The position numbers and the translations under genes are program-made. DNA of 7,628 nt from a bacterium (GTDB lineage Bacteria; Zixibacteria; MSB-5A5; GN15; FEB-12): the NCBI GenBank assembly GCA_030640905.1, contig DAOWIM010000068.1, forward strand, positions 1 through 7,628, read 5' to 3'. This document shows, in pieces, positions 1 through 5,881 of the stretch. Under the pieces are notes generated by a model. That model searched no databases and was not told the DNA's origin. It worked only from the letters and a program-made list of their open reading frames with translations. The first letter of the stretch is position 1. Each line of letters starts with the position of its first letter.

Positions 1-118
1 ACGGGGATCTTCGGGACAAAGTATCATATCTGAACCCTTCCAGACTACATCTACACCTACACAATACTCGCCCGCTAATAGACAAAACTCAACAAGATTA
101 ATCTTTTGGGACAACCTC
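1..118. other. Non-coding left edge
   Basis: I see no convincing gene here. The open frames across this stretch are short and match no family I recognise. The composition is fairly AT-rich with A/C-rich tracts. The one distinct element is a perfect 12-bp palindrome, AAGATTAATCTT (94-105), followed directly by further Ts. It could be an operator-like site, but nothing else supports that. Any gene to the left lies outside the window. Confidence 0.6.
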
Positions 119-190
119 TCCACATGTGCCGGTTTGTTGGTGCAAGTTTGCCTGCCGGCAGATGTGGACCCGCGGCGGCGGGCCGCCCAC
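119..190. repeat. Palindrome-dense intergenic repeat-like element
   Basis: A 14-bp arm at 119-132 (TCCACATGTGCCGG) matches the reverse complement of 155-168 at 13 of 14 positions, around a 22-nt loop. Nested inside are two perfect palindromes, CACATGTG (121-128) and CTGCCGGCAG (152-161). Directly after comes a very GC-rich stretch with two mutually exclusive hairpins: CCCGC (169-173) with GCGGG (178-182), and GGCGG (174-178) with CCGCC (183-187). GTGG (164-167) could also pair with CCAC (187-190). No T-tract follows, so a standard intrinsic terminator is unlikely. The structure suggests a REP-like or MITE-like dispersed element, but only one copy is visible, so that remains an inference. Confidence 0.5.
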
Positions 191-219
191 TATTGTTGGC
201 TGCTTTTCGCCGGATATCC

Positions 220-247
220 TTGACAACCGGTTCCAATTAACTATCTT
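220..247 (+). promoter_or_regulatory. Putative sigma-70-type promoter of the beta-helix gene
   Basis: A perfect -35 hexamer TTGACA lies at 220-225. After a 16-nt spacer comes TATCTT (242-247), which matches the TATAAT consensus at four of six positions. Transcription would start near 254, giving a leader of about 55 nt before the ATG at 311. The position and orientation fit the only + strand gene. The -10 match is modest and the promoter consensus of this lineage is unknown. Confidence 0.45.
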
Positions 248-252
248 AGAGT

Positions 253-277
253 GACTCGTCACATTGTGGCGGGAGTC
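253..277 (+). other. Small stem-loop in the presumed 5' leader
   Basis: GACTC (253-257) can pair with GAGTC (273-277), and inside it CAC (260-262) can pair with GTG (266-268). The structure would sit at the very 5' end of the leader if the promoter call is right. It has no T-tract and does not cover the ribosome binding site, so a role in transcript stability is as likely as any regulation. It may be chance. Confidence 0.2.
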
Positions 278-310
278 GTGACATGAACTGCAAATAATTG
301 GGGAATATCT

Positions 311-3262
311 ATGAATCGAAAGCTGATAGCCTTCGTGACCGGGTTGCTGTTCCTGTGGCCTGTCGTAATTCATTCTGCTACAATCAACGTACCTGCAGAT
401 CAGCCAACGATTCAAGCGGGGATTGATGCTGCGACCGATGGTGATACAGTGCTAGTGCACGCAGGCGAGTACCTGGGGCCAGGTAACACAGAGATCACTA
501 TTGGTGGAAAGGCTATTGTTATCAAGGGCATGTCTGGAGCGGAGAATACGATAATCAGTGGTTGGCCGGGTGACGCCCCAGATGCGTTTCACCTTTCCGG
601 ATCACTGGAGGACTCGACGACCATAATTGATGGATTTACTATCAGGTACTTCGGAAAAGGCATCTACCTTGACGCTTCATCACCTACATTTCGAAATCTT
701 CTAATGGGACCCAACTCCCAAGGGATCCACGTGGCTGGTCCTCCCTGTAGCCCTCATTTCGAAAATTGTGAAATCGGACCTGTCATCGAAGGGATTCATG
801 TGGCTGGCTCACCTTGCAGTCTCTATTTCGACGATTGTGAAATCATATCCGACATGGCCGGTGTGTGGGTCGCGCCTGGTGGTTCTGGGGTCCTCATTGA
901 TGGTTGTACTATATCCAGTGATGACGGCGGCTACTGGGGAATCTATCGCGACTCATATGTATCACTTGAAGTCAGAAATTGCAGTATCACGGGCTTCTGG
1001 AACGGTATCTTAAGCGAGGGCCAAGATCAGTATTCTTCACACTCTGTTCTAAAAATCACAGATTGTGAGATAGTGAATTGCTACACGGGTCTTGAGGGCG
1101 GGAATTTTCTTGCTACAGGAACCACAATTCGCGATTGCGTTGTTGGTGTCAAATGTACTCAGGAGATGTCGTTTAGTGACTGCCGATTTGAGGGAATCTC
1201 GGAGGGGATCTTTGATTTGCACAATTTGCATGAAGGCGGTTGGCTCGCTGCCTGTTCACTGCTAAACAATCCTGGGTATGCGGTGCATGGAGAGACCGGG
1301 GAAATGGATTGGATACTCCTCGGAATGAGTGGATGCTATATCTCCAATACTGGCGGTATTAGCCTAAGTAATGACTATTATGGTACGGGTAATATTGGAA
1401 TCAGTTTTTCCATGGGAGGTTGCGAGTTAATTAATTGCGGTACCGTCAGTGTTTCTTTCACTACTGCCCCCAATGCAAGTATTGGTATTGGTGGCTGTAT
1501 ATTTGACAGTACAGGCGTGCAGTCCTCCGCCGCAAACGTATCGGGCTCTACATTTCGGGATGGCGCCTACCTTTCTGCCGGTAGAAGTTCTTCGGTCTCA
1601 GATTGCATGTTCTATGATAATTCGTCAGCCTATATCTCTGGTACATCATCGGTGTCAGATTGTGTGTTCTATGATAACTCTTCAGCAGCAGTCTCCGGTA
1701 CATCATCGGTGTTGGATTGTGTGTTCTATAATAATTCTTCAGCAGCAGTCTCCGGTACATCATCGGTATCGGATTGCGTGTTTTATAACAACAGTTCCTC
1801 TCCGCTTTCGGTGAGTGGAACTACAACAATATCTGGGTGTACCGTTGCGGGCAATCCTGGGGCTGGCGTTACCCTGCTCAATGGTCCCCATATAGAATTG
1901 CAGAATAACATCATTGCATATAATGAAGGCTGTGGAGTGACGCTGTCTGGTTCGTATGAAGGCACTTGGGAGTTTACCTGCAACGATGTTTACAGCAATA
2001 CAGCCGGAGATTACTGCAATCTGCCTGATCAAGAAGGTATGAGCGGCAATTTCTCACTCGATCCCATGTTCTGTGATACGGCGGCCAATGATTTTCATAT
2101 CATGGACGTCTCTCCATGCGCCCTTGCGAACAGCACGTGTGGTACGCTGATTGGAGCCTTGGATGTTGACTGCTACTATTGTGTGACTGATAGCTGCTGG
2201 GCTGTCTACACTCCTGCAGACTCTGACGTGGTTATCACTCCAGCTAGCAACCTCTCACTGACTTTCGATAGTGTCGCAGTACCTGGTGTTACGCAGGTTT
2301 CGGCTGACACCTCCGGTGCCCCGCCCCCAAGTGGTTTCAGGATTATTCCAAGTTCGCCCCCAGTGTATTATGAAATCACAACAACAGCTGAATTTGTCGG
2401 CTCCGTCACTATCTGTTTCACCTACGATGAAAGCTCCATCACCGTTCGCGAAGGCCGGCTTCAGTTGTTCCACAGAACTGGTGATCCAGCAACATGGCAT
2501 GAAGTTGAACCATCCTGGGTTGACGAAGAGAACAACACTCTGTGTGGCAGGGTTGCCTCTCTTTCACCATTCATGGTTGCTGAACCGATCGGTTGTTGCT
2601 GGGACATACGAGGCAATGCCAACGGTGATGATGGAGAAAATGTCAATGTTTCCGATGTCACCTATCTCGTTGAATATCTTTTTGGCATTCCGACCGGACC
2701 GGCTCCGGTGTGTCAGGAAGAGGGTAATGCCAATGGTGATGACGACGAAAATGTCAATGTGTCCGATGTCACTTACCTGGTTGAATACCTGTTCGGTATT
2801 CCCACCGGCCCGGCCCCGCCGCTGTGTCCTTCAACCGGCGTCGCGACGGGCTCGGTGACAGATCACTCAGGTTGCCTGGACTTTGGGTTGGCCAAAGCGG
2901 TTGCTTCGGCGCCGCCGGATCAGGGCTGTGTCGAGTATGAATACAGTAACAACACTCTTGTCCTTACGCATGCGAATGCCGGTTTGAACTGCTGTCCGAT
3001 TATAGTTGCCGATATTCGGGTAATCGGCAGCGACATCATAATCGAGGAGATTGACTCTGTTATAGCTCCCTGTGACTGCAACTGTCTTTTTGACATCAAC
3101 TACGTGATCAACAATTTACCACCCGGCGAATACACGCTGCGCGTGATCGAACCATACCTGCACCCCGAAGACACACCGCTTGAGTTTCTGATTGATCTGA
3201 GTGAACCGACTTCCGGCGTTCACTGTGAAAAGCGCACGCATTACCCCTGGGCCGTCCCCTGA
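311..3262 (+). CDS. Exported parallel beta-helix protein with dockerin-like repeats
   Basis: Predicted 983-aa exported protein; its substrate or partner is unknown. Residues 1-23 are a signal peptide (basic MNRK, hydrophobic core, likely cut after HSA). Next comes the N-terminal motif typical of pectate-lyase-like beta-helix proteins (INVPADQPTIQ...GDTVLV, about 25-50). A right-handed beta-helix runs to about 615, with recurrent [DNG]-C-x-[IVFL] steps and Asn-rich turns. Residues 620-758 look like a beta-sandwich module (YYEITTTAEF, LSPFMVAEP). Residues 768-836 hold two 37-residue dockerin-like repeats. Residues 840-983 are a Cys-rich domain I cannot name (CDCNCLFDI, LPPGEYTLRV). I see no lyase catalytic motif, so binding, adhesion or a surface role is as likely as polysaccharide cleavage. 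The ATG at 311 is chosen because it starts the signal peptide directly; upstream GGGGA (300-304, 6-nt spacer) is only a fair ribosome site. The frame is intact and ends in TGA. Confidence 0.85.
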   Translation: MNRKLIAFVTGLLFLWPVVIHSATINVPADQPTIQAGIDAATDGDTVLVHAGEYLGPGNTEITIGGKAIVIKGMSGAENTIISGWPGDAPDAFHLSGSLEDSTTIIDGFTIRYFGKGIYLDASSPTFRNLLMGPNSQGIHVAGPPCSPHFENCEIGPVIEGIHVAGSPCSLYFDDCEIISDMAGVWVAPGGSGVLIDGCTISSDDGGYWGIYRDSYVSLEVRNCSITGFWNGILSEGQDQYSSHSVLKITDCEIVNCYTGLEGGNFLATGTTIRDCVVGVKCTQEMSFSDCRFEGISEGIFDLHNLHEGGWLAACSLLNNPGYAVHGETGEMDWILLGMSGCYISNTGGISLSNDYYGTGNIGISFSMGGCELINCGTVSVSFTTAPNASIGIGGCIFDSTGVQSSAANVSGSTFRDGAYLSAGRSSSVSDCMFYDNSSAYISGTSSVSDCVFYDNSSAAVSGTSSVLDCVFYNNSSAAVSGTSSVSDCVFYNNSSSPLSVSGTTTISGCTVAGNPGAGVTLLNGPHIELQNNIIAYNEGCGVTLSGSYEGTWEFTCNDVYSNTAGDYCNLPDQEGMSGNFSLDPMFCDTAANDFHIMDVSPCALANSTCGTLIGALDVDCYYCVTDSCWAVYTPADSDVVITPASNLSLTFDSVAVPGVTQVSADTSGAPPPSGFRIIPSSPPVYYEITTTAEFVGSVTICFTYDESSITVREGRLQLFHRTGDPATWHEVEPSWVDEENNTLCGRVASLSPFMVAEPIGCCWDIRGNANGDDGENVNVSDVTYLVEYLFGIPTGPAPVCQEEGNANGDDDENVNVSDVTYLVEYLFGIPTGPAPPLCPSTGVATGSVTDHSGCLDFGLAKAVASAPPDQGCVEYEYSNNTLVLTHANAGLNCCPIIVADIRVIGSDIIIEEIDSVIAPCDCNCLFDINYVINNLPPGEYTLRVIEPYLHPEDTPLEFLIDLSEPTSGVHCEKRTHYPWAVP
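722..844 (+). repeat. Diverged 69-bp tandem duplication in the beta-helix gene
   Basis: Two consecutive coils begin with the same GIHVAG sequence. Residues 138-155 (722-775) and 161-178 (791-844) match at 13 of 18 positions, with a period of 23 residues (69 bp). One coil appears to have been duplicated in frame and has since diverged. The period fits a single beta-helix turn with a loop. Confidence 0.65.
1592..1801 (+). repeat. 57-bp tandem repeats encoding 19-residue coils
   Basis: Three full units (1592-1648, 1649-1705, 1706-1762) and a partial fourth (from 1763, about 13 codons recognisable) each encode a 19-residue coil of the form SVSDCVFYDNSSAAVSGTS. Units 2 and 3 are identical at 53 of 57 bases. 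Each unit is exactly one beta-helix turn in frame, so copy number can change without breaking the fold. Each carries one Cys and an Asn-Ser-Ser turn. Because the repeat codes for protein continuously without spacers, it is not a CRISPR array. Confidence 0.9.
2612..2833 (+). repeat. Two 111-bp dockerin-like calcium-binding repeats
   Basis: Residues 768-804 and 805-841 begin with GNANGDD and continue ENVNVSDVTYLVEYLF, differing at one residue in the first 32 (Gly775 versus Asp812). Each resembles a dockerin F-hand: an Asn/Asp-rich calcium loop followed by a short helix. A canonical dockerin loop has 12 positions (D-x-N-x-D-G-x-x-N-x-x-D). Here the distance from the fifth-position Asp (773, 810) to the final Asp (782, 819) is 9 instead of 7, so both loops have two extra residues. 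Paired F-hands normally make one dockerin domain. No cohesin is present in the window, so a cellulosome role should not be assumed. Confidence 0.75.
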
Positions 3263-3290
3263 GAAGATAGGCCATAGCAAAACTACAACA

Positions 3291-3320
3291 AAAAAAGCCT
3301 CCGGCAGTGGAGCCGGAGGC
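3291..3320 (-). terminator. Intrinsic terminator between convergent units
   Basis: A perfect 9-bp GC-rich stem, GCCTCCGGC (3297-3305) with GCCGGAGGC (3312-3320), encloses a 6-nt loop. Read on the - strand, six Ts follow directly (3296-3291), a textbook Rho-independent terminator ending the tRNA-Leu/secG operon. On the + strand the hairpin lies 34 nt past the beta-helix stop codon, but its tail there is only TTCAGAATTATTTA, so termination in that direction would be weaker. Confidence 0.92.
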
Positions 3321-3334
3321 TTCAGAATTATTTA

Positions 3335-3416
3335 TGCGGAAGGCGGGACTTGAACCCGCACGAGTTTCCCCACTACCCCCTCAAGATAGCGTGTCTACCG
3401 GTTCCACCACTTCCGC
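3335..3416 (-). tRNA. tRNA-Leu, anticodon GAG
   Basis: The - strand folds as a complete 82-nt class II tRNA. The acceptor stem is GCGGAAG with CTTCCGC. The D-arm is GTG/CAC with GGTAGA in its loop. The anticodon stem is CTATC/GGTAG with loop TTGAGGG, so the anticodon is GAG (3382-3380). There is a 13-nt long variable arm, a T-arm GCGGG-TTCAAGT-CCCGC, and A73, a leucine identity base. It reads CUC and CUU codons. CCA is not encoded (TAA follows A73), so it would be added by nucleotidyltransferase. It lies 24 nt after secG and just before the terminator, which suggests release by RNase processing of the operon transcript. E. coli leuU has the same anticodon and also follows secG. Confidence 0.97.
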
Positions 3417-3440
3417 ATCTATTAATCTGATCAGACTCGA

Positions 3441-3881
3441 TCAATTGCCTTCAGGTGCGGGAGTTGGAGCCGTCTCGCCTTCGCCGATGATTTCCTCAAG
3501 TGAGAGGTCGGCAGTGTCGGCCACGATTGGTTGCTGCTGGGCCTGCTGCTGCATAGCACGTTCGCGTTCAGCCTGTGCCTTTCGGGTGACGACCGATTCG
3601 CCGGTCGCACCAGCATCAGAACTGGTCGAAACTCGAGTGGTCGAAGACATGTAAGCCAGAGACAGGCAATTGAGCATGAACACCACGGCCAGTACGGAAG
3701 TTGCCTTCGACAGAAACGAAGCTGCCCCGCGGCCACCAAAAACAGCGCCACCGAGACCGCTACCACCACCACCGCCAAATGCGGAACCGGCCAGACCTCC
3801 GCCCTTACTGGATTGCATCAGTACTACGGTGACCAGGGCGAAGCAGACGATAATGTGAAAACCTAACCAAACTTCAAACAA
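3441..3881 (-). CDS. secG: Preprotein translocase subunit SecG
   Basis: SecG is the small membrane subunit of the SecYEG channel that helps SecA-driven protein export. The 146-residue product has the family layout: a first membrane helix (about 4-23), the conserved QSSKGGGLAG entry to a glycine-rich cytoplasmic loop (about 23-55, with AFGG and VFGG), and a second helix (about 63-79). A charged, Gln-rich tail of about 65 residues follows (RERAMQQQAQQQ, ending PTPAPEGN), making it longer than the 110-aa E. coli protein. The start is TTG at 3881. The only nearby upstream ATG (3896-3894) runs into a stop after three codons, and GGAGGT sits 7 nt before the TTG. The gene begins 15 nt after the tpiA stop and is followed by tRNA-Leu. 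Confidence 0.93.
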   Translation of the reverse strand: MFEVWLGFHIIVCFALVTVVLMQSSKGGGLAGSAFGGGGGSGLGGAVFGGRGAASFLSKATSVLAVVFMLNCLSLAYMSSTTRVSTSSDAGATGESVVTRKAQAERERAMQQQAQQQPIVADTADLSLEEIIGEGETAPTPAPEGN

Positions 3882-3888
3882 CGATTAT

Positions 3889-3894
3889 ACCTCC
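3889..3894 (-). promoter_or_regulatory. Shine-Dalgarno site fixing the secG TTG start
   Basis: On the - strand GGAGGT lies 7 nt before the TTG at 3881, just beyond the tpiA stop codon (3899-3897). This strong site is the main reason for accepting a TTG start for secG. Confidence 0.85.
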
Positions 3895-3896
3895 AT

Positions 3897-4646
3897 TCAC
3901 GCAGCATCAATTATTGCAACAAAGTCATCAGCCTTTAACGCTGCGCCGCCAACGAGGGCGCCATCAATATCAGGCTGCGACAACAAACCATCGGCATTAT
4001 CCGGTTTGACCGATCCGCCGTACAAAATCGGAACCGTTTCGGCAGCTTCCTGGTTGAGATCGGCGACTCGGTTCCTTATGAACCGATGAACCGCCTGTGC
4101 CATCTCCGGGGTCGCTGTTTTGCCGGTACCAATCGCCCAGACAGGTTCGTAAGCAATAACCGATCTGGCGATCATATCCGGTGCAAACCCGGCCAGAACA
4201 CCACCTATCTGAGAACCAACAACCTCTTCGGTGCGGTCAGCTTCCCGTTCTTCCAGCGTCTCACCGACACAGATTATCGGGATTAGTCCATCCGCCAGGG
4301 CTTTCTTTGCCTTAGCGTTGACAAGCTGATCGGACTCGGCATGATATTGCCGCCTCTCAGAGTGGCCCAATATAACGTAGGATGCTCCGGCTGTCAACAG
4401 CATCTCTGCGGAGACCTCAGCAGTATATGCACCCCGGTCGTGGACCGACATATCCTGAGCGCCGAGCATGATCGGGCTGTCTTTGAGGATTTCATCGGCC
4501 AAATGCAGCACCAGATAGGGCGGGCAGACAACCATAGCGCAATTTTCGGGGGTTCGCCCGGCGGCCACGAGGGCTTTCAGCAGAGCTTCAGTTTCCCTCG
4601 GAGTGCCGTTCATTTTCCAATTGCCGGCAACGATCTTTTGTCGCAT
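3897..4646 (-). CDS. tpiA: Triosephosphate isomerase
   Basis: Interconverts dihydroxyacetone phosphate and glyceraldehyde-3-phosphate in the cytoplasm, linking both halves of glycolysis. The 249-aa product is full length for this TIM-barrel family. All active-site elements are present: NWKMN with Lys11, GHSERR with His95, the AYEPVWAIGTG segment with catalytic Glu167 and the phosphate-gripping loop 6, YGGSVKP (209-215), and the LVGGAAL phosphate-binding turn (231-237). The ATG at 4646 gives the standard N-terminus (MRQKIVAGNWKMN). It begins 1 nt after the pgk stop, with only a weak GGAAG upstream inside pgk, so its translation is probably coupled to pgk. tpiA followed by secG is also seen in other bacteria such as Pseudomonas. 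Confidence 0.98.
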   Translation of the reverse strand: MRQKIVAGNWKMNGTPRETEALLKALVAAGRTPENCAMVVCPPYLVLHLADEILKDSPIMLGAQDMSVHDRGAYTAEVSAEMLLTAGASYVILGHSERRQYHAESDQLVNAKAKKALADGLIPIICVGETLEEREADRTEEVVGSQIGGVLAGFAPDMIARSVIAYEPVWAIGTGKTATPEMAQAVHRFIRNRVADLNQEAAETVPILYGGSVKPDNADGLLSQPDIDGALVGGAALKADDFVAIIDAA

Positions 4647-4647
4647 A

Positions 4648-5862
4648 TCAGACTGCTTCCGTCTTGGCGGCGTTAGTCAGTGCTTCGACTCCCGGAAGTG
4701 CTTTGCCTTCAAGGAATTCCAGCGAGGCCCCACCACCGGTGGAGATATGAGTTAACTTATTATCAAGGCCAGCTTTGCCCACCGCTGCGGCAGAATCGCC
4801 ACCGCCGACGATAGTCGTGGCTCCCTTAGCCGTAATCTCAGCGAGTAGTTTGGCTACAGCATACGTTCCCTCGGCAAACGGCTTGTACTCAAAAACACCC
4901 ATCGGGCCGTTCCAGACGACAGTTTTGGCATCCCTAAGTTTGGCCGAGAAGAGCTTGATGGTTTCTGGTCCGATATCCAGCCCTTTCATACCGGCTGGTA
5001 TTTTGTCAATCGGCACGACCTGAGTCTGGGCATCTTCGGAGATATCGGTTGCAACGACGGTGTCGGAGGGGAAAATAAGTTCCGTCCGAGAGCCTTTTGC
5101 CTTGGCGATAATCTCGCGGGCCAGTTCCACTTTGTTCTCATCGAGGAGCGAATCACCGATTTCATACCCCATCGCTTTGGCAAATGTGAAGACCATGCCG
5201 CCGCCGATCAGAAGCATATCGACTTTTCCGAACAGATTGGAGATAACATCGATCTTACCCGATATCTTGGCGCCACCAAGAACAGCCGCAAACGGCCGGG
5301 CCGGATCAGCAAGAGCGTTACCGAGATAGCGCAACTCTTTTTCAATTAGAAAGCCAGCCAACGACTGACTAAAGTGCCGTGTGACACCCTCGGTTGAGGC
5401 GTGAGCGCGATGAGCGGTGCCGAATGCATCGTTGACATAAACATCGCCGAGCGACGCCAGCTTCCTGGCGAACTCCGGATCGTTGGCCGTTTCTTCGGCA
5501 TGGAACCGGAGATTTTCCAGAAGGACGCAATCGCCGTCCTGCATCCGACCGACAACATTGGCTGCCTCCGGTCCTATACAATCTTCGGCAAAGAGTACGT
5601 CCTGACCAAGAAGTTCACCCAATCGTTTGGCGATTGGACGAAGCGACATCTCTGGAACCGGCTTGCCCTTGGGACGACCCAGATGCGAGCAGGCAATGAC
5701 CATCCCACCATCATCGAGGACCTTTTTGAAGGTCGGCAGAGCGCCTCGGATTCGGCGATCATCGGTAATGTTTCCTGAAGAGTCGAGGGGAACATTGAAG
5801 TCGGCTCGAATCAGAACCTTCCGACCGCGGAAATTAACATCTGCAACAGTAACTTTATTCAT
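4648..5862 (-). CDS. pgk: Phosphoglycerate kinase
   Basis: Transfers phosphate from 1,3-bisphosphoglycerate to ADP, giving ATP and 3-phosphoglycerate, reversibly, in the cytoplasm. The 404 residues are close to the usual bacterial length. N-domain substrate-binding motifs are RADFNVP (19-25), DDRRIR (34-39), SHLGRPKG (59-66), ENLRF with Arg119, and NDAFGTAHRAHAS (144-156). The hinge and nucleotide domain show GGAKISGK (196-203), WNGPMGVFE (317-325), GGGDSAAA (353-360) and STGGGASLEFLEG (374-386). No key residue appears missing. The ATG at 5862 is preceded by AAAGG at about 9 nt, a modest ribosome site. It lies 19 nt after gap, and tpiA follows after 1 nt, giving the common gap-pgk-tpiA order. 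Confidence 0.98.
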   Translation of the reverse strand: MNKVTVADVNFRGRKVLIRADFNVPLDSSGNITDDRRIRGALPTFKKVLDDGGMVIACSHLGRPKGKPVPEMSLRPIAKRLGELLGQDVLFAEDCIGPEAANVVGRMQDGDCVLLENLRFHAEETANDPEFARKLASLGDVYVNDAFGTAHRAHASTEGVTRHFSQSLAGFLIEKELRYLGNALADPARPFAAVLGGAKISGKIDVISNLFGKVDMLLIGGGMVFTFAKAMGYEIGDSLLDENKVELAREIIAKAKGSRTELIFPSDTVVATDISEDAQTQVVPIDKIPAGMKGLDIGPETIKLFSAKLRDAKTVVWNGPMGVFEYKPFAEGTYAVAKLLAEITAKGATTIVGGGDSAAAVGKAGLDNKLTHISTGGGASLEFLEGKALPGVEALTNAAKTEAV

Positions 5863-5881
5863 AATCAGTAGCCTTTGGTGT

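Noticed and set aside
169..187. Intrinsic terminator of an upstream gene
   Set aside because: The GC-rich hairpins are not followed by a T-tract on either strand.
98..415. Possible 105-aa gene on the - strand across the upstream region and the start of the beta-helix gene
   Set aside because: It runs antisense through the signal-peptide region of a well-supported gene and through the GC-rich palindromes, has no recognisable domain, and would overlap the promoter.
1592..1801. CRISPR array
   Set aside because: The 57-bp units abut with no spacers, are in frame, and encode regular beta-helix coils.
2271..2858. A 195-aa + strand reading frame within the beta-helix gene
   Set aside because: It is a shifted frame of the sandwich and dockerin-like region. 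Its Met/Ser/Pro-rich repeats come from the 111-bp repeats read out of frame.
311..3262. Pectate lyase or other polysaccharide lyase activity
   Set aside because: The fold resembles the pectate-lyase superfamily, but I see no catalytic Asp/Arg/Lys motif, so only the beta-helix architecture is claimed.
3307..3654. A 115-aa + strand reading frame over the tRNA and secG
   Set aside because: It would start in the terminator hairpin and run through the tRNA and antisense to secG, with no family resemblance.
5401..5778. Antisense reading frames over pgk, gap and tpiA
   Set aside because: These are open because of the codon use of strongly conserved genes on the other strand and show no domain of their own.
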